64,000 nucleotides of DNA from Sphingobacterium sp. xlx-96 (lineage in GTDB: Bacteria > Bacteroidota > Bacteroidia > Sphingobacteriales > Sphingobacteriaceae), in contig NZ_WFKM01000001.1 in assembly GCF_011007365.1 (NCBI RefSeq), positions 496,001-560,000 on the forward strand, given 5' to 3'. The position numbers were made by a program, and so were the translations under genes. How positions within the stretch are numbered: position 1 is the first letter of the stretch; each line of letters opens with the position of its first letter. Below are positions 1 through 8,143 of this stretch, piece after piece. The notes below the pieces were generated by a model. The model saw only the letters and a program-made list of their open reading frames with translations. It ran no database searches and was not told the DNA's origin.

Positions 1-1
1 G

Positions 2-982
2 CTAGTGGGTGCCGCCACTATTTTCTGGAGCTTGAGGGACGTAAGTAATATGGGAATCCTGGAGAAAGCTTTCACGTCTTTATTCCATGCGGTTTCTTCT
101 TTCTGTAATGCAGGATTTTCTACGCTGCCCTTGGGCTTGATGGATAGTGCCGTGGTTCACAATTATGGTTTTCAACTGGCTGTAGCCTGCATTTATATTT
201 TTGGCGGACTAGGATTTCCCATTGTTATAAACATGCTTAAATACTTCAAGCATGTGGTGAATAGATTATTAAAAAAATGGACTTTGAACGAAAATTACTA
301 CCGTCCTTGGATCATGACGATCAATAGTAAGATCAACCTGATTACTACGGGATTGATTACGGCTATTGCGACTCTTGTATTGTATGTTAATGAATACGGG
401 CATGTACTAGCTGGACATGACGGGATCGGTAAGTGGGTAATAGCCTTTGCTACAGCTACTACACCGAGGACCGCAGGGTTTAACAGTATTGATTTTTCGC
501 AGCTTCATTTTTCTAGTATTCTTTTTGTTATGCTGCTGATGTGGATCGGTGCTTCTCCAAATTCTACAGGAGGAGGAATCAAGACCAGTACATTTGCAGT
601 AGCTGTACTTAATGTTTGGAGTTTGGCTCGAGGCAAAAATAGAACCGATGTCTTTCGTCGAGAGATAGCTGCGATTTCTATACAGCGGGCTTTTGCAACC
701 ATGTTCTTGTCTTTGATGGTCATCGGATTGGCCGTGTTTGGTATTTCTTTTTTTGAACAGGACAGACCGCTGCTAGATATTGCTTTTGAATGCTTTTCGG
801 CTTACAGTACGGTTGGATTATCGCTAAATGTTACAGCAGGCCTAATGACGGGCAGCAAGATAATTTTAGTTCTGCTCATGTTTGTTGGGCGAGTAACGAT
901 GCTTTCCGTATTGATAGCATTTGTAAAAAAAGTAAATTATGTACAGTACAAATATGCTCCAGAAGAGTTAACAATATATTAA
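2..982 (+). CDS. trkH: TrkH/KtrB-family potassium uptake protein (5' truncated by window edge)
   Basis: Membrane subunit that carries K+ across the inner membrane, normally gated by a cytoplasmic TrkA/KtrA ring. The frame is already open at the window edge, so the true start lies upstream and the first GTG at 5 is internal. Three pore-loop signatures are visible: CNAGFST near the left end, TPRTAGFNS in the middle and YSTVGLSLN near the right end, together with the loop SPNSTGGGIKTST; hydrophobic helices lie between them. The C-terminus ends in a short basic tail. The stop is followed after 4 nt by the gene for the regulatory NAD-binding subunit, as expected for a trkH-trkA operon. Family assignment is secure; Trk versus Ktr subtype and Na+ dependence cannot be told from the fragment. 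Confidence 0.93.
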   Translation, partial: LVGAATIFWSLRDVSNMGILEKAFTSLFHAVSSFCNAGFSTLPLGLMDSAVVHNYGFQLAVACIYIFGGLGFPIVINMLKYFKHVVNRLLKKWTLNENYYRPWIMTINSKINLITTGLITAIATLVLYVNEYGHVLAGHDGIGKWVIAFATATTPRTAGFNSIDFSQLHFSSILFVMLLMWIGASPNSTGGGIKTSTFAVAVLNVWSLARGKNRTDVFRREIAAISIQRAFATMFLSLMVIGLAVFGISFFEQDRPLLDIAFECFSAYSTVGLSLNVTAGLMTGSKIILVLLMFVGRVTMLSVLIAFVKKVNYVQYKYAPEELTIY

Positions 983-986
983 GAAT

Positions 987-1664
987 ATGAAGTTTATAGT
1001 CATAGGTTTAGGGAATTTCGGAGCATCGCTCGCCGAGAAACTAACCCTTCAGGGTAATGAAGTAATAGGGGTAGACCGTCGTCTTGAAAAAGTAACTGCA
1101 CTTAAAGAGAAGATAACACATACCGTATGTTTAGATGCTACCGATGAGGTGGCGTTCTACTCTTTGCCACACAAAAATACAGATGTGTTTGTCGTAGCAA
1201 TAGGGGAAGATGAAGGGGCGAATATTATGGTTACGGCATTATGTAAAGAAGCTAACGTCAAAAGGTTGATAAGTAGGGCTGTAAATCGGCTACATGAAAA
1301 GGTGTTGGGTGCTTTGGGAGTATCCGAAATCGCCCATCCGGAAGAAGAATCGGCGGAACGATGGTCAAAACGGTTGTGTATGTCGGGGCTTGTAGATTCA
1401 TTTGAGTTGAATAGCAACTACTCCATTGTGGAGGCTGTAGTGCCCGAAAAATATGTCGGAAAAACAATACAAGAAATTGGATTCCGCGAACGATATGAAC
1501 TGCTTGTATTGACTATTTTGAAAAGTACGGAGAAAGAAACAACATTTGGTAAAAGTGTTGTAACTACTGTTTTGCATGGTATACCAAAACCAGATACAAA
1601 GTTAGAACAAGGAGATATTTTAGCTATTTATGGTTATAACGATCACATAAAAACATTTTTATAA
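987..1664 (+). CDS. trkA: TrkA/KtrA-family potassium channel regulatory subunit
   Basis: Cytoplasmic RCK (regulator of K+ conductance) protein of 225 aa that binds nucleotide and gates the TrkH/KtrB channel encoded 4 nt upstream. The N-terminal Rossmann fold has the dinucleotide motif GLGNFG at residues 7-12 with the acidic residue VDRR ending the second strand. Residues about 1-130 form RCK_N and 145-225 an RCK_C (TrkA_C) domain ending in LAIYGYNDHI. The length is that of single-RCK KtrA-type proteins rather than of the tandem 450-aa E. coli TrkA, so KtrA-like is the better structural comparison. Confidence 0.93.
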   Translation: MKFIVIGLGNFGASLAEKLTLQGNEVIGVDRRLEKVTALKEKITHTVCLDATDEVAFYSLPHKNTDVFVVAIGEDEGANIMVTALCKEANVKRLISRAVNRLHEKVLGALGVSEIAHPEEESAERWSKRLCMSGLVDSFELNSNYSIVEAVVPEKYVGKTIQEIGFRERYELLVLTILKSTEKETTFGKSVVTTVLHGIPKPDTKLEQGDILAIYGYNDHIKTFL

Positions 1665-1803
1665 AGCATTTTCTTCCGATTTTAAAAATAGTTTTCTATT
1701 TCACGGACCCCAATCATTCCGTTAGATATACTTTTTTCAGTTTCGGGAAATAGAAAATCTTCTTTAATTTTAAGGCAATCAATTGCTTACTTATCAAAAA
1801 GAC

Positions 1804-3255
1804 ATGAACATACTTTATATCAAAAGCTTTTTAGTTACGTTGTTGTTTTTAATTCACCTCATCAGTACATCGTTGATGGCACAACATAAAAATGTACTTA
1901 TAATTTATAGCGATGATCAAAGTTATAATACGATCAGAGCATTAGGAAATAATGAAATACATACGCCCAATCTGGATAAATTAGTCAGGCAAGGTACAAG
2001 TTTTCGCCAGGCTCATGTGATGGGAGGACACCATGGGGCCATATGTATGCCCAGTCGTATTATGATGCTAACCGGTAGGTATCTCAACAGGCTGCCAGAT
2101 GATGGTGCAGTAGTGCCTGATAGTATTGTGGGATTGCCCGAAGCTTTGCGCCAGCGAGGTTATACCACTTTTCACTGTGGCAAATGGCATAGCGACAAAA
2201 CGTCGCATCATCGTTTTTTTAGTGCAGGAAGTGAGCTGTTTTTTGGAGGTATGCATTTTGAAGAAAGTGGAGGACAGTTTCATCCTTACGTATACGATTA
2301 CAATAGGGAAGGCAAATACCCTAAAGATGCTGGTCGTAAAAGCGATACCTATAGTACAGAATTGTATGCGAATGCTGCGATCCGTTTTTTGGAAAGTAAA
2401 ACTGCGCATGAGAAGCCTTTTCTATGCTATGTAGCCTTTACTTCTCCCCATGATCCTCGCACACCGCCTCCGGCTTTCAAGGGGATGCATATTGCTACGG
2501 AAATAACATTGCCACCAAACTTTTTACCAGTACATCCATTTGATAATGGCGAATTAAAGGTGCGTGACGAATTGTTACTGCCACATCCGCGTACGGAAGA
2601 GGCAGTCAAGGAGCAAATTGCGCTTTATTATGATATGATCAGCGAGATGGACGCACAGGTGGGGCGGATTCTTGACGCGTTAGATAAAGCTGGATTAAGA
2701 AATAATACGCTTATAGTTTTTGCGGGTGATAATGGTTTGGCTGTAGGACAGCATGGGCTCTTGGGCAAGCAGAATCTGTATGAGCATAGTATTCGTGTCC
2801 CCCTTATATTCTCTGGCCCAGGTGTGCCAAAAAATAAAGTGTCTAATGCGTTTAGCTATCTCAGTGATATCACGCCGACAGTATACGATTGGTTGGGAGC
2901 TGTACAGCCTGCGACTGTGGAAGCAAAAAGCTTAATGCCAATCTTCAAAAATCCAAAATCTCACATACGTAAAAATATTTATAACATTTATGGTCATTGG
3001 AGCAGAAGTGTGAAAACTCCGGAAGGGTATAAGCTGATTGCCTACAACGTGAATGGTAAGAGTCGTGTTCAGCTTTTTGATTTGAAGAAAGATCCTTGGG
3101 AAATGAATGATTTGGCGAATAGACCGGAAGAACAGAATCGTGTCCGACAATTGTGGAATTTGCTGAAAGAGGAGATGCAAATTGCCCATGATGATCTTGA
3201 TATCGATAAGTCTAACTGGGGCAGAAAACCTGGTCAGAAATCTTTTGGTAGTTAG
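1804..3255 (+). CDS. Exported sulfatase (formylglycine-type)
   Basis: Type I sulfatase hydrolysing a sulfate ester, probably on a carbohydrate, in the periplasm. The start at 1804 is preferred over an in-frame start at 1783 because it gives a clean signal peptide ending in LISTSLMAQ. The metal-binding N-terminus reads YSDDQS and the catalytic signature is CMPSR with LTGR following; the Cys at residue 81 is the one oxidised to formylglycine. FAGDNG supplies further metal ligands and FHCGKWH the usual active-site Lys/His. The 483-aa length fits the family. A second sulfatase follows after 74 nt on the same strand. Substrate cannot be inferred. Confidence 0.9.
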   Translation: MNILYIKSFLVTLLFLIHLISTSLMAQHKNVLIIYSDDQSYNTIRALGNNEIHTPNLDKLVRQGTSFRQAHVMGGHHGAICMPSRIMMLTGRYLNRLPDDGAVVPDSIVGLPEALRQRGYTTFHCGKWHSDKTSHHRFFSAGSELFFGGMHFEESGGQFHPYVYDYNREGKYPKDAGRKSDTYSTELYANAAIRFLESKTAHEKPFLCYVAFTSPHDPRTPPPAFKGMHIATEITLPPNFLPVHPFDNGELKVRDELLLPHPRTEEAVKEQIALYYDMISEMDAQVGRILDALDKAGLRNNTLIVFAGDNGLAVGQHGLLGKQNLYEHSIRVPLIFSGPGVPKNKVSNAFSYLSDITPTVYDWLGAVQPATVEAKSLMPIFKNPKSHIRKNIYNIYGHWSRSVKTPEGYKLIAYNVNGKSRVQLFDLKKDPWEMNDLANRPEEQNRVRQLWNLLKEEMQIAHDDLDIDKSNWGRKPGQKSFGS

Positions 3256-3329
3256 TTTTTGTTGCAGAGGTTATTGTACGTATATATAACCCCAAAGCCC
3301 AATCGAGTTATCTGAATAACGAATACACC

Positions 3330-4847
3330 ATGAATAAAATCGTCAATTATATCGTAGTTTTACTTTTAGTCATACTGGGCAAAATCGATGTGTCAATGGC
3401 TCAGCGTGAGGATTTTCCTAATATTATCTACATCCTGGTAGATGACTTAGGGTATGGGGATATTAGTAGTTTTAACAATAGATCTAAAATACAGACACCT
3501 TTTATAGACAAGTTGGCTAGCGAAGGAATGCGATTTACCGATGCTCACAGCAATTCCTCATTATGCACTCCAAGTCGATACGGTATCTTGACGGGTAGGT
3601 ATGCTTGGCGGTCTAAGCTTCAGAACGGTGTATTGTGGAGCTATGATAAGCCGTTGATAGAGGAATCACGACCTACGGTAGCTTCGTTGTTAAAAAGAAA
3701 CGGTTACCATACAGCCTGTATTGGGAAATGGCATCTTGGACTTGAATGGAAGAGAGATCAAGCAGATGAAGTTCTCCTTACCGAGCCTATCACCGGAGGT
3801 CCATTGGAAAAAGGGTTTGATTATTTTTATGGAATATCTGCTTCATTGGATATTCCGCCTTATGTATATATCCGTAACGATAGAGTTACGACAAAATTGA
3901 TCGATACGATTGCTAAAAATGAGGGAAAAGGTTTCTGGAGAGCAGGACCTATCGGTGACGATTTTAAGCATGAAGAAGTTTTGGACAGATTGGCTGATGA
4001 AGCGGAGAGTTATATTCGGGAACGAAGTAGCTCGGCGCGTCCATTTTTCTTATACCTATCGTTAACCTCACCACATACACCTATATTGCCCAGTGCAGAC
4101 TTTATTGGTAAAAGCGGGTTGAACGCTTACGGAGATTTTGTATTGATGACCGACGCTATAGTCGGTAGGATTATGGTGCTGCTGGGTGAACTCAATATTG
4201 ATAAAAATACACTTATTGTCTTCACAAGTGATAACGGATTTGCTCCTGCCGCAGATTTGGAAGAAGCCTTACGTTTGGGGCATCAGCCCAGTGGCATATA
4301 CCGTGGTACTAAGTCCGATATTTATGAAGGCGGGCATCGGGTTCCGTTTATAATGAATTGGCCGGCGCAGATCGCTGCGGGGAGTGTGAGCGACAAAATG
4401 GTGAGCCACACGGATTTTATGAGTACCTGTGCAGATATAATGGGGGTAAAGTTGCAAGACAATGAAGCCGTGGACAGCTATAGTATACTGCCTTTGATGA
4501 AGCCTGATGTGGGGAAGCACTATTTGAGAGATCATGTCATCCTACATTCCGGAGATGGTGTTTTTGCGATTCGTAAAGGGGAGTGGAAGCTTATTTTCGG
4601 AGCCGGTTCAGGAGGGTGGAGTTATCCGACAGCGAAGGACTTAGAAGGTGTAAAGTTGCCTGATTTACAGCTTTATAACATGTGTATAGACCCGTCGGAA
4701 ACAAAGAATTTGGTCGATAGCCATCCAAAAACCGTAGCAGTACTTACAGAATTATTAAGACAGTATATTACCGATGGACGAAGCACAGAGGGCACGAAGG
4801 AAAAAAACGAGGCGGACGTAAATGTGGTTTATAAGCCTAAAGGTTAG
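3330..4847 (+). CDS. Exported arylsulfatase-like sulfatase
   Basis: Second formylglycine sulfatase of 505 aa with a signal peptide ending near VSMAQ. The metal site begins with LVDDLGYGD, the signature is CTPSR-YGILTGR with Cys79 as the residue to be converted, followed by CIGKWHLG and FTSDNGF. The region YRGTKSDIYEGGHRVP is the typical arylsulfatase A-like segment. It is only distantly similar to its neighbour, so the pair is not a recent duplication. Both probably act on a sulfated glycan. No formylglycine-generating or anSME gene lies within the window, so maturation must be encoded elsewhere. Confidence 0.91.
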   Translation: MNKIVNYIVVLLLVILGKIDVSMAQREDFPNIIYILVDDLGYGDISSFNNRSKIQTPFIDKLASEGMRFTDAHSNSSLCTPSRYGILTGRYAWRSKLQNGVLWSYDKPLIEESRPTVASLLKRNGYHTACIGKWHLGLEWKRDQADEVLLTEPITGGPLEKGFDYFYGISASLDIPPYVYIRNDRVTTKLIDTIAKNEGKGFWRAGPIGDDFKHEEVLDRLADEAESYIRERSSSARPFFLYLSLTSPHTPILPSADFIGKSGLNAYGDFVLMTDAIVGRIMVLLGELNIDKNTLIVFTSDNGFAPAADLEEALRLGHQPSGIYRGTKSDIYEGGHRVPFIMNWPAQIAAGSVSDKMVSHTDFMSTCADIMGVKLQDNEAVDSYSILPLMKPDVGKHYLRDHVILHSGDGVFAIRKGEWKLIFGAGSGGWSYPTAKDLEGVKLPDLQLYNMCIDPSETKNLVDSHPKTVAVLTELLRQYITDGRSTEGTKEKNEADVNVVYKPKG

Positions 4848-5054
4848 GTAGTGCAATTACTGAAACTAGTCTTGTTTAAATTGACCTGAGGTGATAATTC
4901 CAGACCTATACAATCTGTAGTCAATGTCGTGATGAGCGGAAATTTAGCAGGAGCTATGATTAATCATCAATTGACAATAGAAACATTTTAGCTGTTTTGG
5001 TATTAGAATTGTGCATACTTCAACAAATCGGTTAACAACTAAAATTATATCAGA

Positions 5055-5444
5055 GTGTTTACAGTAGAACAAATCGAAGCAGCCCATAGTAAGGTGAAAT
5101 CAGGTGCTGAGTTTCCTGTTTACGTTAAAGAAATCAAGACAATAGGTGTTACACATTACGAAGCCTATGTTTCGGACGGTCATATCAATTATTACGGTGC
5201 CGATAATTACATGGCACAGGTACCTGCAGCCTATGAAGCGTTATCTATTGCTGACACCGCCAATAGTGAAGAATTCAAAAACGTGCTGGTGGCTCATCAG
5301 AAAGGCAAAACCGATTTCATTACCTTCATTAAAATGTGTGCGGATTGTGGCATTGAAAAATGGACAATCTGTATGGACAAAATGACCTGTACCTATTACG
5401 GCAAGACAGGAAGCAAAATTCTGATCGAACAGATTACTCGCTAG
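5055..5444 (+). CDS. DUF1398-family protein
   Basis: Small cytoplasmic protein of 129 aa resembling the DUF1398 (YbcV-like) family: FTVEQIEAAHSKVKSG at the N-terminus, GVTHYEAYVSDGHINYYG in the middle and the ending MTCTYYGKTGSKILIEQI. The start is GTG at 5055 because an in-frame TAA at 5040 excludes anything further upstream. No signal peptide or membrane segment is seen. Biochemical role is unknown to me. It stands alone: the sulfatase upstream ends 200 nt earlier and a 1.3-kb gene-free stretch follows. Confidence 0.75.
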   Translation: MFTVEQIEAAHSKVKSGAEFPVYVKEIKTIGVTHYEAYVSDGHINYYGADNYMAQVPAAYEALSIADTANSEEFKNVLVAHQKGKTDFITFIKMCADCGIEKWTICMDKMTCTYYGKTGSKILIEQITR

Positions 5445-5460
5445 TCACAGTAATCTACAG

Positions 5461-5672
5461 GAGTCTGTCTAAAAAGGTCTCAAAAAAAGAGAACCCCGTC
5501 GTTAATTGAAAAAACGGCAATTGTTGTAAGTTTGTAGCTTTCAATAACGATGTCACTCATAGTTGAAAGCCGCTTTTCTATTCACCCCATAGAACAAATA
5601 AATAGTGACGACCAACTGAGTTCTGTCCAAGACCTGACTTTGTTCGGTCTTGACTCTACCAAAACCCGGTGA
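5461..5672 (+). pseudogene. Possible decayed insertion-sequence left end with truncated ORF
   Basis: The stretch opens with GAGTCTGTCTAAAAAGG (from about 5460), which resembles terminal inverted repeats of Bacteroidota insertion sequences by memory only. It is followed by a 40-codon ORF from ATG 5550 to TGA 5670-5672 that begins MSLIVESRFSIHPIEQI and runs straight into the left arm of the large palindrome at 5668. No matching right end and no transposase body were found downstream. It may be a transposase N-terminus cut off by insertion of the palindromic element, or a chance ORF. Confidence 0.25.
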
Positions 5673-5763
5673 ATCCCCGATGAGTCCCCGATCACCATCG
5701 GGGACTCATCGGGGATTCACCAGAAGTTCATCGGGGAAAAGTGGTATTTGATCAGGTCTTGGT
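5629..5763. repeat. Nested palindrome: perfect 25-bp hairpin inside 11-bp outer inverted repeat
   Basis: The inner stem runs 5668-5692 and 5697-5721, 25 bp perfectly complementary around the 4-nt loop CACC; each arm itself contains two copies of the word TCCCCGATGA-like/ATCGGGGA. The outer repeat is CCAAGACCTGA at about 5627-5637 against TCAGGTCTTGG at about 5752-5762. There is no T-tract, so it is not a simple terminator. The nested symmetry and the partial GGGGA repeats nearby (ATCGGGGAAAA at about 5730) suggest a REP/MITE-type interspersed element. Mobility is inference. Confidence 0.7.
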
Positions 5764-6560
5764 AGTTGCCAAGGAGGGTCTTTCTCTGCTTATTCGTTGC
5801 TTTTTGGTTGCTTTTCATTTGGTCTACAACTAAGGAACAACCGAAGAACAGGCATGCGAATAGCGGGCCAAGTGCCTACAATGCTCAGAGAAAGGACTAC
5901 GGATAGATAATGCTTCTGTAAGCTGTGACGATCCATCTGACCGGAGAGTCGCTGCTGCTTCGTACGGGCCGTATTCGCCACTCGTTCAGTAAATGTCTAT
6001 CGATTCTCTGTCTATTCCCGATCTATTCTCTATGTATTCCTTAGGGAAAAGGTAGAGAATCATAAGGCAGAAGATACAAAAGTTACGAAGCTGTTGCGAA
6101 GCAGTTCCGAACAAGGTATGGATAAGCAACGGGTAAAACACAGATCAAATAAGGATTCGGCACATAGCAGGATGACCTGTATTGTCATTGGATCTACTTT
6201 GTATTTGTTCAAAAAATAACCGCTCGCGGTGCTATAAGGGGAATTAGAGATAGCGAAAAGCTACGCGAAATGGGTATTTTGTTTTATCAAAGTAAATGGG
6301 ATAAACTTATTTAATGGTTTCCTGTATCTTATTCTTTATAAATCTCTTCCGTAGATGCTAATGTGTGGGGATTTATTATCAATAGATTACACCAAGATCT
6401 AAACCACGGAAAAATTGGAGGCAAGTAACTGTAAAAATTAAGAAGAGTAATAAGCTTGATTACCAGTATTTAATTACTTGGGTATATTACAAAGGGTATA
6501 TTTTGCTTGCATTTAAATTAGACGGTCTATATTACCATGGAGTAGTGTTTTTAAATGTGT
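5764..6560. other. Gene-free stretch, locally GC-richer, no supported gene
   Basis: Nothing coding could be supported here. The left part (to about 6240) is visibly richer in G+C than its neighbours and carries short recurring words such as TATTC and TTGC/GCAA around 5990-6120. A 63-codon minus-strand frame at 5790-5981 and a 40-odd-codon plus-strand frame without a start at about 6433-6580 exist but lack start signals or recognisable motifs. The region ends at a terminator-like hairpin. Confidence 0.5.
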
Positions 6561-6586
6561 CTACGTGTTATAACACGTAGTTTTTT
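6561..6586 (+). terminator. Intrinsic terminator-like hairpin without an annotated upstream gene
   Basis: A perfect 20-nt palindrome at 6561-6580 (stem CTACGTGT, loop TATA) is followed directly by six T. Its orientation would end a plus-strand transcript, yet the nearest plus-strand gene ends at 5444. It may end a small RNA or a decayed gene. Confidence 0.6.
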
Positions 6587-6610
6587 AGTTTGTTGTGTTC
6601 AGTCAATTTA

Positions 6611-6641
6611 TTGAATTTGTTCTGTTTAATTCTTATTTTTG
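6611..6641 (+). promoter_or_regulatory. Predicted Bacteroidota-type promoter for the LuxR-type regulator
   Basis: The -7 element TATTTTTG (6634-6641) matches TAnnTTTG, and TTG at 6611-6613 lies 20 nt upstream as a weak -33 element. It would give a leader of about 165 nt, in which the word CACCAAGCTA occurs twice (6651 and 6725). Confidence 0.4.
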
Positions 6642-6815
6642 CAAAAATTGCACCAAGCTAATTTTAGGATCTTTAATAAGTTAACATAGATCTGTGTTTC
6701 TGGGAAAGCCATTTTCACGAAATACACCAAGCTACCAAAGTATATTGAGTTGTCTGTCAGAGGATTGACTTGACGTATTGAAAAACAAAATATATAATTC
6801 ATAAAAAGTGAAATT

Positions 6816-7808
6816 ATGGGAATTCGGAGGTTTTGGAGAGCTATTTCAAATCGAAATATAGCAAGGGATGTCGACAAATTAACTGCAATTGATTACAAGA
6901 TATTGAATCAATATACGGTACTTGTTTCAGGAGTTTTCTTAATTGACGCCTTTAGGGACTTATATTTTGGGAATACGATAGATTTTTTCGTTCTTTTTGT
7001 ATTAGGTATTGGTCTTCTGTTATGGTTTTTGTTTGTCCCCATAAAAGTTCGTGCACTTCCTGTTTTACTATATATTATATTTATAGTTTGTATTCTTTTA
7101 GTTTTTTATTTCTCCTGTCGGGCGGGTTTCAATAGTGGGTTGACTGCATATTATTGGGGGCTATTATTTATGACTTTATACACTTTTGGGGAACGGAAGT
7201 TGATTTTGTATTGTGTGTCAATATTTGTTTTAGTTTTTGTTCTGTTCTATATAGGTCACCATTACGACTTCGCATTATTTAACATGAATGATACACCGGT
7301 TTCTGAAAAATTAAGGAAGAATCATCGATTGGTCACTTTTATTCAGATACTGGTTCTTCTAGGTTTTTACGGGTATTTTGTTAATCAAAAAAATAGAATG
7401 ACGGTAAGGCTGTACGAAGAAGCGATAAAGAGTAAGAATATTATTTCTGATCTCAATCGAAGGTTGGAATCTAGCGGATGCAAATCCCAGATTGAAGATG
7501 TCGTAAAGCTTGCTATGGAAGATGATATTGCTTTTGTTCCAAAGTTTAAGTTAGTGTTTCCTGATTTCTACACAAATCTTCTCCAGATTAATCCCAATAT
7601 GACTACAGATGAATTCAAAACTTGCTCTTTGCTGAAATTAGGGTTCACTACTAAAGATATCGCGGAATACTGTAATCTTGCTGTTCGCTCAGTACAAACT
7701 AAGAAAAATAGATTGCGGAAGTCTTTTGATATTCCTTCTGATGAAGATTTGTACTGCTGGATAGAGAAAATAGAAACCTGCAAACCTACTGTCGAAGCCC
7801 CATTTTGA
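6816..7808 (+). CDS. Membrane-anchored LuxR-type transcriptional regulator
   Basis: Protein of 330 aa with about six hydrophobic segments between residues 30 and 195 and a cytoplasmic C-terminal half ending in a GerE/LuxR-like helix-turn-helix (about 262-320: MTTDEFKTCSLLKLGFTTKD followed by IAEYCNLAVRSVQTKKNRL). The stretch NRRLE around residue 212 may form a short coiled coil. There is no receiver domain, so it is a one-component membrane regulator, a type frequent in Bacteroidota. It directly precedes the surface-protein operon starting at 8144 on the same strand and is the obvious candidate regulator for it; that link is inference from position. The signal it senses is unknown. Confidence 0.8.
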   Translation: MGIRRFWRAISNRNIARDVDKLTAIDYKILNQYTVLVSGVFLIDAFRDLYFGNTIDFFVLFVLGIGLLLWFLFVPIKVRALPVLLYIIFIVCILLVFYFSCRAGFNSGLTAYYWGLLFMTLYTFGERKLILYCVSIFVLVFVLFYIGHHYDFALFNMNDTPVSEKLRKNHRLVTFIQILVLLGFYGYFVNQKNRMTVRLYEEAIKSKNIISDLNRRLESSGCKSQIEDVVKLAMEDDIAFVPKFKLVFPDFYTNLLQINPNMTTDEFKTCSLLKLGFTTKDIAEYCNLAVRSVQTKKNRLRKSFDIPSDEDLYCWIEKIETCKPTVEAPF

Positions 7809-8143
7809 TAGAATGAGTTTATGTGATAAATAAATAGGACTAGTATCAAAACGGTATTGTCCTTGCTGCACATGGTGTATCGATCAATATCACTAATACC
7901 TTTTTTGATCAATTTGTATCTTTAATATTAATTACTTTAATGTTTAATCAATTGATTTTTGCCGGTGATTATCTGCTGATGTATCTATGTAGTATTTATA
8001 TGTAGTACCTAAGATGTACCCGTATTTTAACAACTAATTCTAAGACTTTTCATTTTTGTGAAATTAACAGTTGAAGCGATTTAAACATCGTTATTTGATT
8101 GTGGTAAATTATTAACACATCGATGGTTGAAATTAGTTAAAAT
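7809..8143 (+). promoter_or_regulatory. 335-bp regulatory region ahead of the surface operon with GTA-rich repeat motif at 7981-8028
   Basis: No ORF of interest. At 7981 starts GTATCTATGTAGTAT, followed by further GTA words (8002, 8005, 8016, 8022). The same 15 bases recur exactly at 17508-17522, just beyond the operon. Spaced repeats of this kind look like an operator; the membrane LuxR regulator encoded immediately upstream would be the natural ligand. No clear TAnnTTTG element was found between the motif and the start at 8144. Confidence 0.45.

Noticed and set aside
1692..1757. Inverted repeat TTTTCTATTTC / GAAATAGAAAA before the first sulfatase
   Set aside because: 11-bp AT-rich arms 44 nt apart; too weak to call as terminator or operator.
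5790..5981. 63-codon minus-strand frame
   Set aside because: No ribosome binding site, motif or neighbours; lies within the probable repeat element. Might recur with that element but cannot be supported as a gene.
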